Source of the DNA: Gemmatimonadales bacterium
Lineage (GTDB): Bacteria; Gemmatimonadota; Gemmatimonadetes; Longimicrobiales; Gaopeijiaceae
DNA length: 64,000 nucleotides
Assembly: GCA_020344755.1 (NCBI GenBank)
Contig: CP070829.1
Span: 327,323 to 391,322, forward strand
Direction of reading: 5' to 3'
Notes under the pieces: generated by a model
Databases searched by the model: none
What the model was told of the DNA's origin: nothing
The model's input: only the letters and a program-made list of their open reading frames with translations
Shown here: piece by piece, positions 53,367 through 63,437 of the stretch
How positions within the stretch are numbered: the first letter of the stretch is position 1
Layout: each line of letters begins with the position of its first letter
Position numbers and translations under genes: made by a program

Positions 53367-53735
53367 ATGCCCGTTCCCGACCCACTCCCCCCGATTCCCG
53401 AGGACGACGAGGCCCTCCTGAGCGAGTGCCGCGTGGACACGTTCCGGGCGGGGGGTAAGGGAGGCCAGCACCAGAACACCACGGAGACCGGCGTCCGGCT
53501 GGTCCACCGGCCCACCGGGCTCCGCGCGGAGAGCCGAACGGAACGCAGCCAGCTGCAGAATCGCCGCCGGGCCCTGGCTCGGCTGCGATCCAAGCTCGAA
53601 GAACTGCATCGGAAGCGGCCGGAGCGCGTCCCCACCCGTATTCCCGCGGCCCAGCGACGCAAGCGGCTGGAGGAGAAGCGGCGGCGGGGTGAGACGAAGC
53701 GCCTGAGAAAGCGTCCCGATCCGGGAGGCGAGTGA
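53367..53735 (+). CDS. Peptide chain release factor-like protein (RF-1 domain only)
   Basis: This 122-residue protein is a single RF-1 catalytic domain with the GGQ tripeptide at 32-34 (AGGKGGQHQNTTETGVRLVH) and a long basic C-terminal tail rich in R and K. It lacks stop-codon reading domains, as in ArfB-type ribosome rescue hydrolases, whose basic tail enters the empty mRNA channel. It could therefore rescue stalled ribosomes. Its stop overlaps the P-type ATPase start (GTGA). Confidence 0.88.
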   Translation: MPVPDPLPPIPEDDEALLSECRVDTFRAGGKGGQHQNTTETGVRLVHRPTGLRAESRTERSQLQNRRRALARLRSKLEELHRKRPERVPTRIPAAQRRKRLEEKRRRGETKRLRKRPDPGGE

Positions 53736-56377
53736 ACCACTGGCACGCCCTCCCCGGCGACGGGGTCCTCGACGCCGTCGGCTCCACCCCCGAGGGGCTC
53801 TCGGACGCGAGCGCTCGGGCCCGACTCCGTACACACGGACCCAACCTGCTGGAGGCAACCCCCCCCGCCTCGGCGTGGGGGATCCTCCTGTCCCAGTTCC
53901 GCAGCGTGGTGGTCCTCCTTCTCCTCTCGGCCACGTTCCTCGCCGCGCTGTTCGGAGAGATCCCGGAGGCCGTGGCCATCGCCGCGGTGCTGGTCCTGAA
54001 TGCGGGGATCGGCTTCGGGGTCGAGCTGCGCGCCCGACGGGCCATGGAGGCGCTCCTCAGCTACACCGTCCCGTGGGCGACGGCCCTGCGGGACGGGGAG
54101 ACGTGCCGGGTACCCGCGGCCGAGTTGGTGCCGGGTGACGTGATCCTCGTGGCGGCGGGGGAGTCGGTACCCGCCGACGCACGTGTCCTGGAGGCCTGGG
54201 ACCTCCGGACCTCGGAAGCGGCCCTCACCGGCGAGTTCGCGCCGGTGGGCAAGCTGGTGGACCCGGTTCCGAGGGAGACGGTCCTGGCGGAGCGCCGATC
54301 CATGTTGTTCACCGGCACCTCCGTGGCATCGGGACAAGGGAAGGCGGTGGTGGTGGCCACGGGATCGGGCACGGAGCTCGGCGGCATCGGGAAGCTGGTC
54401 CAGTCCGTGGAAGACGAGGAAACCCCGCTGGAAGAGCGCCTCGACGTCCTGGGCCGTCGCCTCGTCTGGCTCACCCTTGGGGTCGCGGCCGTGGTGGGCG
54501 GCGTGGGCTTCCTCCAGGGGCTGCCCCCTCGGGAGATGGTGGAGACGGCCCTCGCCCTGGCCATCGCGGCGGTCCCGGAGGGTCTGCCGGCGGTGGCCAC
54601 CATCGCCCTGGCGGTGGGCCTGAGACGCATGGCGCGACGGAATGCCCTCATCCGCCGCCTGGCCGCCGTGGAAGCCCTGGGAAGCACCACCGTCATCTGC
54701 GCGGACAAGACGGGGACCCTCACCTCCGGGGAGATGACCGTCACCCGCGTGGCCGGCATCGGCTGGGAGGTGCAGGTCAGTGGCGCGGGCTACGACCCCG
54801 TCGGCTCCTTCTCGAAAGACGGCGTCGCGCTGTCGTCCGGCGAGCTGGATCCCTTCGACGCGCTCCTCCACACCGCGGCCATCTCCGGCGATGCCACGGT
54901 CGATGCGGAAGGCCGGCTGCTCCGCGGGGACCCCACCGATGCCGCCCTTCTCATCCTGGCGCGCAAAGCGGGCCTGGACCCCGGCCGGTTACTGGAGGGA
55001 TCCCAGGTGGTCGAGCGGGTCCCCTTCTCTTCGGTCCGGCCTCTCACCGCCTGCGTCGTGGAGTCGAGCTTGGGCGGAGCGAGCCATGTGAAGGGCGCAC
55101 CCGCCGAGATCCTGGGGCGATGCACACTCGTCCTTTCGCCCTCGGGCCCCGAGCCCCTGGACCGGGACACGGGCGGGAAGCTCGACGAGCTCAACCAGGC
55201 CATGGCGCGGGAGGGGCTCCGGGTCATCGCCCTGGCCCAGGGTCGGGACGTGGGAGGCGACCCCCTCTCGGGGCTGACCTTCCTGGGGTTCGCCGGGATC
55301 ACGGACCCGCCGGCGGCGGGCGTCCGGGACACCGTCGGAAAGCTCCAACAGGCGGGGATCCGTACCGTCATGATCACCGGGGATCAGGCGGCCACCGCCT
55401 CCGCCATCGCACGGGATCTGGACATGCTCGGCGGCGAGTCCCAGGTGGTGGAAGGCCGGGCGTTGGGGAACCTGGACGACGAGGGGCTTCAGCGGCTCGT
55501 CGGTACGGCGGCGGCCTTCTCCCGGGCCAGCCCCCGAGACAAGCTCGACATCGTCGACGCCCTTCAAAAGCGCGGCGAGGTGGTGGCGATGCTGGGGGAC
55601 GGCGTGAACGATGCCCCCGCGCTGAAGAAGGCCAACGTGGGCGTGGCCATGGGCCACCGGGGCACCGATGCCGCGAAGGAGACGGCGGATGTCGTGCTCC
55701 AGGACGACCGCTTTCCCACCATCGCCGCCGCGGTGGAGGAAGGACGGGTCATCTTCGACAACATCCGGAAATTCGTCTTCTACCTCTTCAGCTGTAACGT
55801 GGCGGAGGTGCTGGTCCTCCTGCTGGCGGGGCTGGCGGCCCTCCCCCTCCCTCTCCTGCCTCTCCAGATCCTCTGGCTGAACCTGGTCACCGACACGTTC
55901 CCGGCGCTGGCGCTGGCCATGGAGCCCGGCGAGGAGGGTGTCATGACCCGTCCACCTAGGGATCCCAAGGCCGGGATCATGTCCGGCCCCTTCATCCGCG
56001 CCCTTTTCGCCTTCGCCGGCCTCATCACCGCGGTCTCGTTGGGAGCCTTCCTGTGGGGCCTGCGAACGTTGGATCCCCAGAGAGCCACCACCGTGGCCTT
56101 CATGACGCTGGCGCTGGCGCAGCTCTTCCACCTCGGGAACGCGCGCTCGCATGGGCCGGTGCTGGCACCCCGGCGAGCCCTGGCCAACCGCTGGGCCGTC
56201 GCCGCCGTGCCCCTGGTGCTGCTCCTCCAGCTCCTCGCGGTCTACGCCCCCCCGCTGCAGCGCATCCTGGGAACCGTCCCGCTGCGCGCCGCGGAGTGGG
56301 CCGTCATCGTCCCGGCAGCGATCCTCCCCGCCGTCGTGGGCCAAGGCTGGCGGTGGATACGGCAGAGGAAGGGCTGA
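53732..56377 (+). CDS. P-type Ca2+-transporting ATPase (type IIA/PMR1-like)
   Basis: This is an 881-residue cation pump. In order it has an N-terminal cation ATPase domain, actuator loop [10 protein letters not shown], helix M4 with AVPEGLPAV (ion-binding PEGL), phosphorylation site DKTGT with D325, nucleotide-domain KGAPAEIL, hinge GDGVNDAP at 622-629, and M6 [21 protein letters not shown] plus NLVTD points to Ca2+ or Mn2+ rather than heavy metals. The GTG start overlaps the release factor-like gene. It probably removes Ca2+ from the cytoplasm. Confidence 0.95.
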   Translation: MNHWHALPGDGVLDAVGSTPEGLSDASARARLRTHGPNLLEATPPASAWGILLSQFRSVVVLLLLSATFLAALFGEIPEAVAIAAVLVLNAGIGFGVELRARRAMEALLSYTVPWATALRDGETCRVPAAELVPGDVILVAAGESVPADARVLEAWDLRTSEAALTGEFAPVGKLVDPVPRETVLAERRSMLFTGTSVASGQGKAVVVATGSGTELGGIGKLVQSVEDEETPLEERLDVLGRRLVWLTLGVAAVVGGVGFLQGLPPREMVETALALAIAAVPEGLPAVATIALAVGLRRMARRNALIRRLAAVEALGSTTVICADKTGTLTSGEMTVTRVAGIGWEVQVSGAGYDPVGSFSKDGVALSSGELDPFDALLHTAAISGDATVDAEGRLLRGDPTDAALLILARKAGLDPGRLLEGSQVVERVPFSSVRPLTACVVESSLGGASHVKGAPAEILGRCTLVLSPSGPEPLDRDTGGKLDELNQAMAREGLRVIALAQGRDVGGDPLSGLTFLGFAGITDPPAAGVRDTVGKLQQAGIRTVMITGDQAATASAIARDLDMLGGESQVVEGRALGNLDDEGLQRLVGTAAAFSRASPRDKLDIVDALQKRGEVVAMLGDGVNDAPALKKANVGVAMGHRGTDAAKETADVVLQDDRFPTIAAAVEEGRVIFDNIRKFVFYLFSCNVAEVLVLLLAGLAALPLPLLPLQILWLNLVTDTFPALALAMEPGEEGVMTRPPRDPKAGIMSGPFIRALFAFAGLITAVSLGAFLWGLRTLDPQRATTVAFMTLALAQLFHLGNARSHGPVLAPRRALANRWAVAAVPLVLLLQLLAVYAPPLQRILGTVPLRAAEWAVIVPAAILPAVVGQGWRWIRQRKG

Positions 56378-56432
56378 CTCCGAGGGGCCGGTACGCCTTC
56401 CTCCCGGCCGCCCGTCCCACGAGAATCCATTC

Positions 56433-57671
56433 ATGAACATCCTGGTCCTGAACGCCGGCTCCTCCACCCTCAAGTTCCAGCTCATCGCGACTGATCTGGA
56501 GCGGATCGCCCACGACTCCGACACGCGCCTCGCCCGGGGCATCATCGAGCGAATCGGTGGTGAGGCCATCGTGAAGGCGTACGGGGAGGACGGCCGCAAG
56601 TGGTATCGAACGGCGGAGCTCCGGAATCTCGGGGCGGCGGTAGACTACGTCCTGAAATGGTTCGTCTCGTCCGCCGGTCCGCTGGATGCGCTGTCGGAAA
56701 TCCAAGCGGTGGGGCACCGGGTGGTCCACGGGGGCGAGGAGTTCCAGGCTTCGGTCCGGATCACCGCCGACGTGCTGGACCAGCTCGAGGACATGATCGA
56801 GCTGGCCCCCCTCCACAACCCCCACAACCTGCGGGCCATCGAAGCGGTGGCGGCGGCCCTGGGGGACAGCGTCCCGCAGGTGGCGGTATTCGATACGGCA
56901 TTCCACGCCAGTATGCCCCAGCACGCGTACCTGTACGCCATCCCCTACTCGTACTATCGCCGACACCGTGTGCGAAAATACGGATTCCACGGCACCAGCC
57001 ACCGGTATGTGGCGCACCGGTGGCGCCAGTTGAACGGCCGTGACCGGAACCAGGGCGACATCATCACCCTGCACCTGGGGAATGGGGCCAGCGCGTGCGC
57101 GATCAAGGCCGGCGAATCCGTCGACACCTCCATGGGCTTCACGCCCCTGGACGGGCTGATCATGGGCACCCGCTCCGGGAGCGTCGATCCCGCCATCCTG
57201 GACTACATCGCCGCCAAGGAGGGCCTTTCCCTGCGGGACGTGGAGACGATCCTGAACAAGCGTTCCGGTCTGCTGGGGATCAGCGGGCTCACCGGGGACA
57301 TGCGGGAGCTCCTGGAGGAGATCGAGGAGTTCGACGACCGACGTGCGCACCTGGCGGTGGAGATGTTCGCGTACCGCGCCCGCCAGTACGTCGGGGCCTA
57401 CCTGGCCGCGTTGGGAGGGGCAGAAGCCGTGGTCTTCACCGGAGGAATCGGGCAGAACGCCCCGGGGATCCGGGGACTCATCTGCCAGGGTCTCGAGTGG
57501 GCCGGGCTCACCCTGGACGAGGCGGCCAACCAGAAGGCCGTGGGGGAGGAATCGGCGCGTATCAGCACCGAGGACTCGTCCCTGCAGGCCTGGGTCATCC
57601 CCACCGACGAGGAGCTCCTTATCGCCCGGGACACGGTGCGACTCGTCCTGGGTGCGCCGAACCCCTTCTAG
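56433..57671 (+). CDS. ackA: Acetate kinase
   Basis: This is a 412-residue ASKHA-fold kinase converting acetate and ATP to acetyl phosphate, in either direction. Signature motifs are complete: [10 protein letters not shown] at residue 7, [49 protein letters not shown] and [10 protein letters not shown]. No phosphotransacetylase lies next to it. The ATG at 56433 begins the conserved N-terminal strand (MNILVLNAG). It converges with the radical SAM cluster. Confidence 0.95.
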   Translation: MNILVLNAGSSTLKFQLIATDLERIAHDSDTRLARGIIERIGGEAIVKAYGEDGRKWYRTAELRNLGAAVDYVLKWFVSSAGPLDALSEIQAVGHRVVHGGEEFQASVRITADVLDQLEDMIELAPLHNPHNLRAIEAVAAALGDSVPQVAVFDTAFHASMPQHAYLYAIPYSYYRRHRVRKYGFHGTSHRYVAHRWRQLNGRDRNQGDIITLHLGNGASACAIKAGESVDTSMGFTPLDGLIMGTRSGSVDPAILDYIAAKEGLSLRDVETILNKRSGLLGISGLTGDMRELLEEIEEFDDRRAHLAVEMFAYRARQYVGAYLAALGGAEAVVFTGGIGQNAPGIRGLICQGLEWAGLTLDEAANQKAVGEESARISTEDSSLQAWVIPTDEELLIARDTVRLVLGAPNPF

Positions 57672-57784
57672 CGCGGCACAGCCGAGGTTCCCCGCCCCGG
57701 CTCAGGAGATCGCAGGACGTGGGAAGGGCTGCGATACCCGGTCGGGTCGCCGTCCCAGTCCGGGCACGGGCCGCACCAGTGGAA

Positions 57785-59176
57785 TCAGTGGGAGTGCGCG
57801 TCCGCGGACCGGTACTGGTCGAAGCTCGCGGTCCCCGGCTCCAGCCCGAATCGCAGGCCGACCTTCCTGCGAACCTCTCGCCGGACCAGCGGGTTGTAGG
57901 TCAAGTACACCCCGGCCCGGTACGGACTCCGGAGATGCGTCCGGAAGTCCAGGAAACGCCGGAGGATGGTGAGGGGGCGGCTCCAGGTGTGGCGAGCCTC
58001 CGCCAGCGCCCGGGTCAGCTCGTCCGGATCGATCCGCCTGGGCACGAAGGGCGTCGCGTTCACCCGGTAATCCGGGTGGAGCCACCAGCGACCCCCGTAC
58101 AGCAGCCGGTCCTCCTTCTGGAGGCTCCGGTAGAGCTCCGTGCCCGGATAGGGTGTGAGGACATTGAACGCAGCGAAGGCGAACTTCTGCCGGATCGCCC
58201 AGTCCAGGGTCCGCTTCACGGTGTCCAGCGTGTCGGTGTCGTGCCCGAAGGTGAGCGCCGCCCAGGTCTGAAGGCCGTAATCCCGAAGGATCTCGAGCTG
58301 GCGGGCATACGGCCCGGCGGCCGAGTGCAGAATGTTCGGATGTCCCTTGCCCATCCGACGGATGGCCTCGGGGTCGAGGCTCTCGAAGCCGATGACGTGC
58401 CCCAGACACCCGCTCTCGGCCATCAGCGACATGAGCTCCGGATCCTCCGTCATGTCGATGGAGCCCTGGGAGACCCATCGAATCTTGAGGGGGATCAAGG
58501 CCCGGCAGAGCTCCTTGGCGAGCTCCGGATTCGCCGTGAAGTTGTCGTCCACGAAGAAGACGATCTTCTTCTCGAGTGTGGCGAGCTCGGCCACGATCTC
58601 GTCGATGTGCCGGTGGTACAGCCGGCGGTCGAAATAGCGTGAGACCGCGCAGAAGGTGCATGCGAAGGGGCACCCCCGGCTGAACTGCATCAGGTGGATG
58701 GGAAGGTAGCCCTTCCCGCGGTAGAGGTCTCTTCGGGGTCGCAGACCCCTCGACTGGGCCACCCCCGGCGAAGCCCGGTATACAGGCTGCAGCCGCCCCC
58801 GTGCCGCATCGGCCACGACCTCCGGCCAGCCCTGCTCCGCATCCCCCAGGAAGACACTGTCCGCATGGGCCCTCGCCTCTTCCGTTGCGAGGGTGGTGTG
58901 GACGCCCCCGAGGACCACCGGTACACCCCGCTGTCGGTATTCGTCGGCGATCTGGTAGGCGCGGCGGGCGGTCCACGTCTCCACCGTGATTCCCACCAGC
59001 GAGGTGGGTTCGTCGAAGGGGATCCGCTCCATCCGGTCGTCGTAGATGCGCACGTCCACATCCGGGGGCGTCAGACCGGCGATCACCGAGAGCGTGAGGG
59101 GCTCCATGCGGGCCTCGTCCACGTAGAGCGTGTCGTCCGAGGTCCCGATGCGCGGCTTGATCAGGGTGACCCTCAT
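57785..59176 (-). CDS. B12-binding-type radical SAM enzyme A
   Basis: This is a 463-residue class B-like radical SAM protein. The N-terminal Rossmann part (about 1-140) has IKPRIG, YDDRMERIPFDEPTSLVGITVETWTARRAYQIAD and VPVVLGGVHTTL, the cobalamin-domain layout without the DxHxxG motif, as is common in this class. The iron-sulphur cysteines are C169, C173 and C176 (CPFACTFC). The barrel shows FFVDDNFTANPELAKEL, SIDMTEDPELMSLM and IGFESLDPE. It ends with a PGTELYRSL/RPLTI region possibly of DUF4070 type. The ATG overlaps enzyme B's stop (ATGA). Such enzymes methylate or rearrange unactivated carbons; the substrate is unknown. Confidence 0.88.
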   Translation of the reverse strand: MRVTLIKPRIGTSDDTLYVDEARMEPLTLSVIAGLTPPDVDVRIYDDRMERIPFDEPTSLVGITVETWTARRAYQIADEYRQRGVPVVLGGVHTTLATEEARAHADSVFLGDAEQGWPEVVADAARGRLQPVYRASPGVAQSRGLRPRRDLYRGKGYLPIHLMQFSRGCPFACTFCAVSRYFDRRLYHRHIDEIVAELATLEKKIVFFVDDNFTANPELAKELCRALIPLKIRWVSQGSIDMTEDPELMSLMAESGCLGHVIGFESLDPEAIRRMGKGHPNILHSAAGPYARQLEILRDYGLQTWAALTFGHDTDTLDTVKRTLDWAIRQKFAFAAFNVLTPYPGTELYRSLQKEDRLLYGGRWWLHPDYRVNATPFVPRRIDPDELTRALAEARHTWSRPLTILRRFLDFRTHLRSPYRAGVYLTYNPLVRREVRRKVGLRFGLEPGTASFDQYRSADAHSH

Positions 59177-60531
59177 GGCAGACCCTCCGCCGGGACCGGC
59201 GTCCGCCCCGGCTGGGTTGAGGGCGGACGGGCGCCCAGTGGTGCATCCTGCTTGCGGTGGATCTCGGTGCGCGAGATGAGGTTGACGGCGAGGAAGACTC
59301 CCAGGTTGTAGAGGCTCGACAGGTTGGTGCGGCGGTCGAAGGCCCGTCGGGCGATGCTGCTCAGCGTGTTGAAGCGGGTGCGGGCCCGGTAGCACCCCTC
59401 CTCCAGCTCCGTGGCCGTCATCCCCCGGGGGTGGAAGGTCGCGTGGCCGTACCGATACGAGGGATCGAGCCACCAAGGGTCCCGGATGAGCCGGCCCTCG
59501 CGCCGGAGCCGCTCGTAGAGGGACGTCGCCGGCGTGGGCGTGAGCGGATTGAAGTTCGCCAGGAAGAACTTGTTGCGGACGGCGAACTCCAGGTTGCGCT
59601 CGAACGAATCCGGCGTGTCCCGGTCGTATCCGTGGACGAAGGTGCCGTAGATCATCAGGCCGGCATCCTTGAGGCGCTCGATGGCCCCTTCGTACCCCTG
59701 GGCCTTCGCGTTCCAAGCCTTCCGCATCTGCTTCAGGTTCGCCGGATCCAGGGTCTCGAACCCGATGAGCACGGAGATGCAGCCGCTTCGGCGCATGAGA
59801 TCGACCATGCCGGGCTTCCACGCCACGTCGATGGAGGTCTGGCAGGTCCAGCGGATCCCCAGGGGTACGAGGGCCTCGAACAGCTCCTCCGCCCGGGCCT
59901 CGTCGGCGAAGATGTTGTCGTCCACCAGGAAGACGAGCTTGCCATCCAGCGCCTCGATCTCCTCCACCACTTCGCGCACCGGCCGCTGCCTCAGGTTCCG
60001 GCCGTAGAAGGCGTGGATAGAGCAGAAGTCGCAGGCCCACTTGCAGCCGCGACCGTACTGAACCAGGCGGACCGGCGCGTAACCCTTTCCCTGGAAGATG
60101 GACCGGTCCGGGGTGATCCCGGCCAAGGGCGGGGGTGCGGCCTGCCCGTACCGGGGTGCGAGGCGCCGACGGCGCGCATCTTCCACCACCCGGGGCCAGA
60201 CGCCCTCAGCGTCCCCCAGCACGAGCGCGTCCGCGTGCCGGGCCGCTTCGTCGGGTACGAAGGTGGGGTGATAGCCACCCATCACCACCGGCACACCCCG
60301 GGCCCGGAAGGCATCAGCCAGCTGGTAGGCACGGCGAGCGGTATACGTCTCCACCGTCATGGCCACGAGGTCCGTCGGCTCGTCCAGGGGGATTTCCTCG
60401 AGGCGCTCGTCGTACAGGACGCGCTCCACGTCCGGCGGCGTCATGGCCGAGAGGTAGCCGAACGCCAGCGGGGTCATCGCATCCGACGACCGCAGGTCGC
60501 CCATGCTCGGCTTGATGAACGAGATGTGCAT
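59173..60531 (-). CDS. B12-binding-type radical SAM enzyme B
   Basis: This 452-residue paralogue of enzyme A has IKPSMGDLRSSD, LDEPTDLVAMTVETYTARRAYQLAD and PVVMGGYHPTFVPDE in the cobalamin-type part. Cluster cysteines are C163, C167 and C170 (CKWACDFC). Then come FLVDDNIFADEARAEELF, TSIDVAWKPGMVDLM, IGFETLDPANL and a C-terminal tail with NLISRTEIHRKQDAPLG. The ATG at 60531 has AAGGGGG upstream; the 17-codon extension to 60582 is not needed. It leads the leftward pair and its stop overlaps enzyme A. Confidence 0.88.
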   Translation of the reverse strand: MHISFIKPSMGDLRSSDAMTPLAFGYLSAMTPPDVERVLYDERLEEIPLDEPTDLVAMTVETYTARRAYQLADAFRARGVPVVMGGYHPTFVPDEAARHADALVLGDAEGVWPRVVEDARRRRLAPRYGQAAPPPLAGITPDRSIFQGKGYAPVRLVQYGRGCKWACDFCSIHAFYGRNLRQRPVREVVEEIEALDGKLVFLVDDNIFADEARAEELFEALVPLGIRWTCQTSIDVAWKPGMVDLMRRSGCISVLIGFETLDPANLKQMRKAWNAKAQGYEGAIERLKDAGLMIYGTFVHGYDRDTPDSFERNLEFAVRNKFFLANFNPLTPTPATSLYERLRREGRLIRDPWWLDPSYRYGHATFHPRGMTATELEEGCYRARTRFNTLSSIARRAFDRRTNLSSLYNLGVFLAVNLISRTEIHRKQDAPLGARPPSTQPGRTPVPAEGLP

Positions 60532-60553
60532 CCGTGCCCCCTTGTCCGTTGGA

Positions 60554-60582
60554 ATTGTCCGGTCCCGGCCGCCGCACCGCAA
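60554..60582 (-). promoter_or_regulatory. Candidate promoter of the leftward radical SAM pair
   Basis: On the minus strand TTGCGG (60582-60577), exactly 17 bases, then GACAAT (60559-60554), four of six matches at the -10. The start point would lie about 16 bases before the enzyme B ATG, leaving room for its AAGGGGG ribosome site. Confidence 0.45.
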
Positions 60583-60669
60583 CCATCTCGACGAGGAGAC
60601 CCCCTACCTATTGCACGCGGACCCGGTGCTCCCTGATCTTCAGATCCAGGCGGCGAGGAGGCCGCGCAC

Positions 60670-62076
60670 ATGCCAACCAGGACCGAGGAGCCTACCAGCA
60701 CGATGCCCCTGCGCATCGCCCTGATCTCCCCCAAAGGCCCGCTGTATCGGCACCGCGGCGGCATCTGGCGGAAGTCGCTCCGGTATCAGCCTCTCACCCT
60801 CACCACCCTCGCGGCGCTGATCCCCGAGGATCTGCCCCATACCGTGGCCTGCATCGACGAGGGGATCGAGGACGTGCCCCTCGACCTGGACGTCGACGTG
60901 GTAGGACTCACCGTCATCACCGGGACGGCGGTGCGTGCGTACGAGCTGGCCGATCACTTCCGCTCCCGGGGAATCACGGTCGTCCTCGGGGGACCCCACG
61001 TCACCCTGGTGCCCGACAACGCCCAGCCTCACGCCGACGCGGTGGTGGTAGGCTACGCGGAGGACACCTGGCCCCAGCTCCTGCGGGACCAACGCGCCGG
61101 CCGGCTCCGCCCGCGCTACACCATGGCTCCGGACTTGAGCCTGGCGGACCGGCCCTTCCCGCGTCGAGACCTCCTCCCCAGCCACCGATTCGTCACCGCC
61201 GACGTGTTCGAGGCCACGCGGGGCTGCGCCCACGCCTGCGAGTTCTGCGTGGTTCCCACGGCGTGGGGCCGACACCAGCTCCAGAAGCCGGTGGAGGACG
61301 TGGTGGAGGACATCCGCCGGCAGGGCGCTCGCCGGGCGATCTTCGTGGACCTGAACCTCATCTCGGACCGGCGCTACGCCCGGGAGCTGTTCACCGCTCT
61401 CATCCCCCTCCGGGTGGACTGGTACGGGCTGGCCACGGTCCTCCTGGTGGACGACCCCGAGCTCCTCGACCTGTGCGCCCGCAGCGGCTGTCGCGGTCTC
61501 CTCATGGGACTCGAGTCCCTCTCCCCCGCGAACCTCCAGGGGACGCGAAAGGGCTTCAACCGGCCGGAGCACTTCGCCCGTGTGGTGGAACGGCTCCACG
61601 ACCACGGTATCGCCCTGCAGGGCTGCTTCGTATTCGGCCTGGACGAGGACGACCCGGACATCTTCCTGAGGACCGCCCAATTCGCCGTGGATGCGGCGAT
61701 CGACCTGCCGCGATTCGCGGTGGTGACGCCCTTCCCCAACACCCCCCTCTACCGGCGGCTCGAGGCCGAAGGGCGCATCCTTACGCGAAACTGGGAGCTC
61801 TACGACGGACAGCATGTGGTCTTCCAACCGGCGCGCATGAGTCCAGAGGAGCTCCGGGACGGCGTGGAAGCGGCGTGGAAGCACACGTACAGCCTCGGTA
61901 GCACCTGGCGGCGGATCCGGCGGTCACCCGCCCCCTGGCCGACCCGGATCGCGACGAACCTCGGCTACCGCTTCTACGCGAATCACCTGTCGCGCTACTA
62001 CAACTGTGACTGGATCATCGGACCCGCACCCGCCCGGGACACCGGCCCAGGTGCCTCCGCGGGGGTTTCCGCATGA
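60670..62076 (+). CDS. B12-binding-type radical SAM enzyme C, the divergent member
   Basis: This 468-residue radical SAM protein shares the layout but not all motifs of its neighbours. Cobalamin-type part: LISPKGPLYRHRGG, VGLTVITGTAVRAYELADHF and VVLGGPHVTLVPD. Cluster cysteines are C186, C190 and C193 (CAHACEFC). Barrel: IFVDLNLISDRRYARELF, LMGLESLSPANLQGTRKGF, PFPNTPLYRRL. The C-terminus has NHLSRYYNCDW instead of the R-x-E/D-R tail of B and D. The ATG at 60670 has GAGGAGG eight bases upstream. It starts the rightward unit and its stop overlaps enzyme D. Confidence 0.88.
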   Translation: MPTRTEEPTSTMPLRIALISPKGPLYRHRGGIWRKSLRYQPLTLTTLAALIPEDLPHTVACIDEGIEDVPLDLDVDVVGLTVITGTAVRAYELADHFRSRGITVVLGGPHVTLVPDNAQPHADAVVVGYAEDTWPQLLRDQRAGRLRPRYTMAPDLSLADRPFPRRDLLPSHRFVTADVFEATRGCAHACEFCVVPTAWGRHQLQKPVEDVVEDIRRQGARRAIFVDLNLISDRRYARELFTALIPLRVDWYGLATVLLVDDPELLDLCARSGCRGLLMGLESLSPANLQGTRKGFNRPEHFARVVERLHDHGIALQGCFVFGLDEDDPDIFLRTAQFAVDAAIDLPRFAVVTPFPNTPLYRRLEAEGRILTRNWELYDGQHVVFQPARMSPEELRDGVEAAWKHTYSLGSTWRRIRRSPAPWPTRIATNLGYRFYANHLSRYYNCDWIIGPAPARDTGPGASAGVSA

Positions 62077-63437
62077 AGCCGTTCCGGATCACCCTGGTCC
62101 ACCCCTGCGTGGGCCGGAGGCCCGGGCAGCGCTATATCCGCACATGGCAGATGGAGTCGCTCCCGGCCGCGACCTTGGCCGGCCTGACCCCGCCGGACGT
62201 GCAGGTCCGCTTCTACGATGACCGCTTGGAGCGAATCCCCTTCGACGAGCCCACCGACCTCGTGGGGATCAGCGTGGAGACGTATACGGCGAAGAGGGCG
62301 TACCAAATTGCCAGCGACTACCGGCGGCGTGGCGTCCCGGTGGTGATGGGCGGCTTCCACGCCATGCTCTGTCCGGACGAAGTCGCGGACTTCGCGGAGG
62401 CGGTGGTGGTGGGAGAGGCCGAATCGGTCTGGGCTGGGCTCGTGGATGACGCCCGGCACGGCACGCTGAAGAAGTTCTATCGGCCGGCTGGCCGGCCGTC
62501 CCTGGAAGCGGTCCAACCCGACCGGTCCATCTTCCGGGGCAAGCGCTACCTGCCCATCGGGCTCGTCGAGGCCGGGCGGGGCTGTCACCTGCGATGCGAC
62601 TTCTGCGCGGTGCAGACCGTCTTTTCGCAGACCCAGACCCGCCGTCCCATCGACCAGATCCTGGCGGAGGTCGAGTCGCTCAAGAAGAAGAAGCGGATCT
62701 TCTTCTTCGTCGACGACAACATCACCTCCAACATGACGCAGGCGAAGGAGTTCTTCCGGGCCCTGGCGCCGCTGGGAATCCGGTGGGTGAGCCAGGCCAG
62801 CATCAACGCCGCGCACGACGAGGAATTCCTCGATCTCCTTGTGCGAAGCGGGTGCCAGGGGGTCCTCATCGGTCTGGAAAGCCTGGACCCGGAGAACCTC
62901 GCCGCCATGGACAAGGCGGTGAACGTGGTCCGGGGTGGCCTCGAAGCCGGGCTGGCGAATCTGCGCCGCCACGGAATCCGCGTGTACGGGACGTTCATCT
63001 TCGGCTACGACCGGGACACCGCCGCGAGCTTCGGGCCGGCGGTGGATTTCGCGCAGCGGCATCGGTTCTACATCGCGGCCTTCAACCACCTCACGCCGTT
63101 TCCCGGCACCCCGCTGTACCGGCGCTTGCAAGACGAGGGCCGGCTCCTCTACGAGACCTGGTGGCTGGACGACCGCTACAGCTACAACCGGATCCCCTTC
63201 CAGCCGAAGGGGATGACACCGGAGGAGCTTCGGAGGGCCTGCCTCGAAGCACGCCGGGAGTTCTACGGGTTGGGGAACATCCTCCAGCGGGGAGTGGACC
63301 GCGTGAACCGAGGGAACGCGTTCATGCTGCGGAACTTCCTCCCGATCAATCTCATGCACCGGGGCGACGTGAGTCGTCGGGACCACTATCCCCTGGGGGA
63401 CATGGCGTGGCGCAACGAGTTCGTGCCGGCAGGGTGA
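62073..63437 (+). CDS. B12-binding-type radical SAM enzyme D
   Basis: This 454-residue protein is closest to enzymes A and B: YDDRLERIPFDEPTDLVG, SVETYTAKRAYQIASDY and VPVVMGGFHAMLCPDE. Cluster cysteines are C171, C175 and C178 (CHLRCDFC). Then FFFVDDNITSNMTQAKEFF, SINAAHDEEFLDLL and LIGLESLDPENLAAMDK, PFPGTPLYRRL, and a tail NLMHRGDVSRRDHYPLGD like that of enzyme B. The ATG overlaps enzyme C's stop and its stop overlaps the GNAT-like gene (GTGA), so C, D and the acetyltransferase are translated as one unit. Confidence 0.88.
   Translation: MKPFRITLVHPCVGRRPGQRYIRTWQMESLPAATLAGLTPPDVQVRFYDDRLERIPFDEPTDLVGISVETYTAKRAYQIASDYRRRGVPVVMGGFHAMLCPDEVADFAEAVVVGEAESVWAGLVDDARHGTLKKFYRPAGRPSLEAVQPDRSIFRGKRYLPIGLVEAGRGCHLRCDFCAVQTVFSQTQTRRPIDQILAEVESLKKKKRIFFFVDDNITSNMTQAKEFFRALAPLGIRWVSQASINAAHDEEFLDLLVRSGCQGVLIGLESLDPENLAAMDKAVNVVRGGLEAGLANLRRHGIRVYGTFIFGYDRDTAASFGPAVDFAQRHRFYIAAFNHLTPFPGTPLYRRLQDEGRLLYETWWLDDRYSYNRIPFQPKGMTPEELRRACLEARREFYGLGNILQRGVDRVNRGNAFMLRNFLPINLMHRGDVSRRDHYPLGDMAWRNEFVPAG

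Noticed and set aside
52072-54871. Extended minus-strand frames upstream of the AI-2E-type gene
   Set aside because: They cover the release-factor-like and P-type ATPase genes, which have strong motifs on plus.
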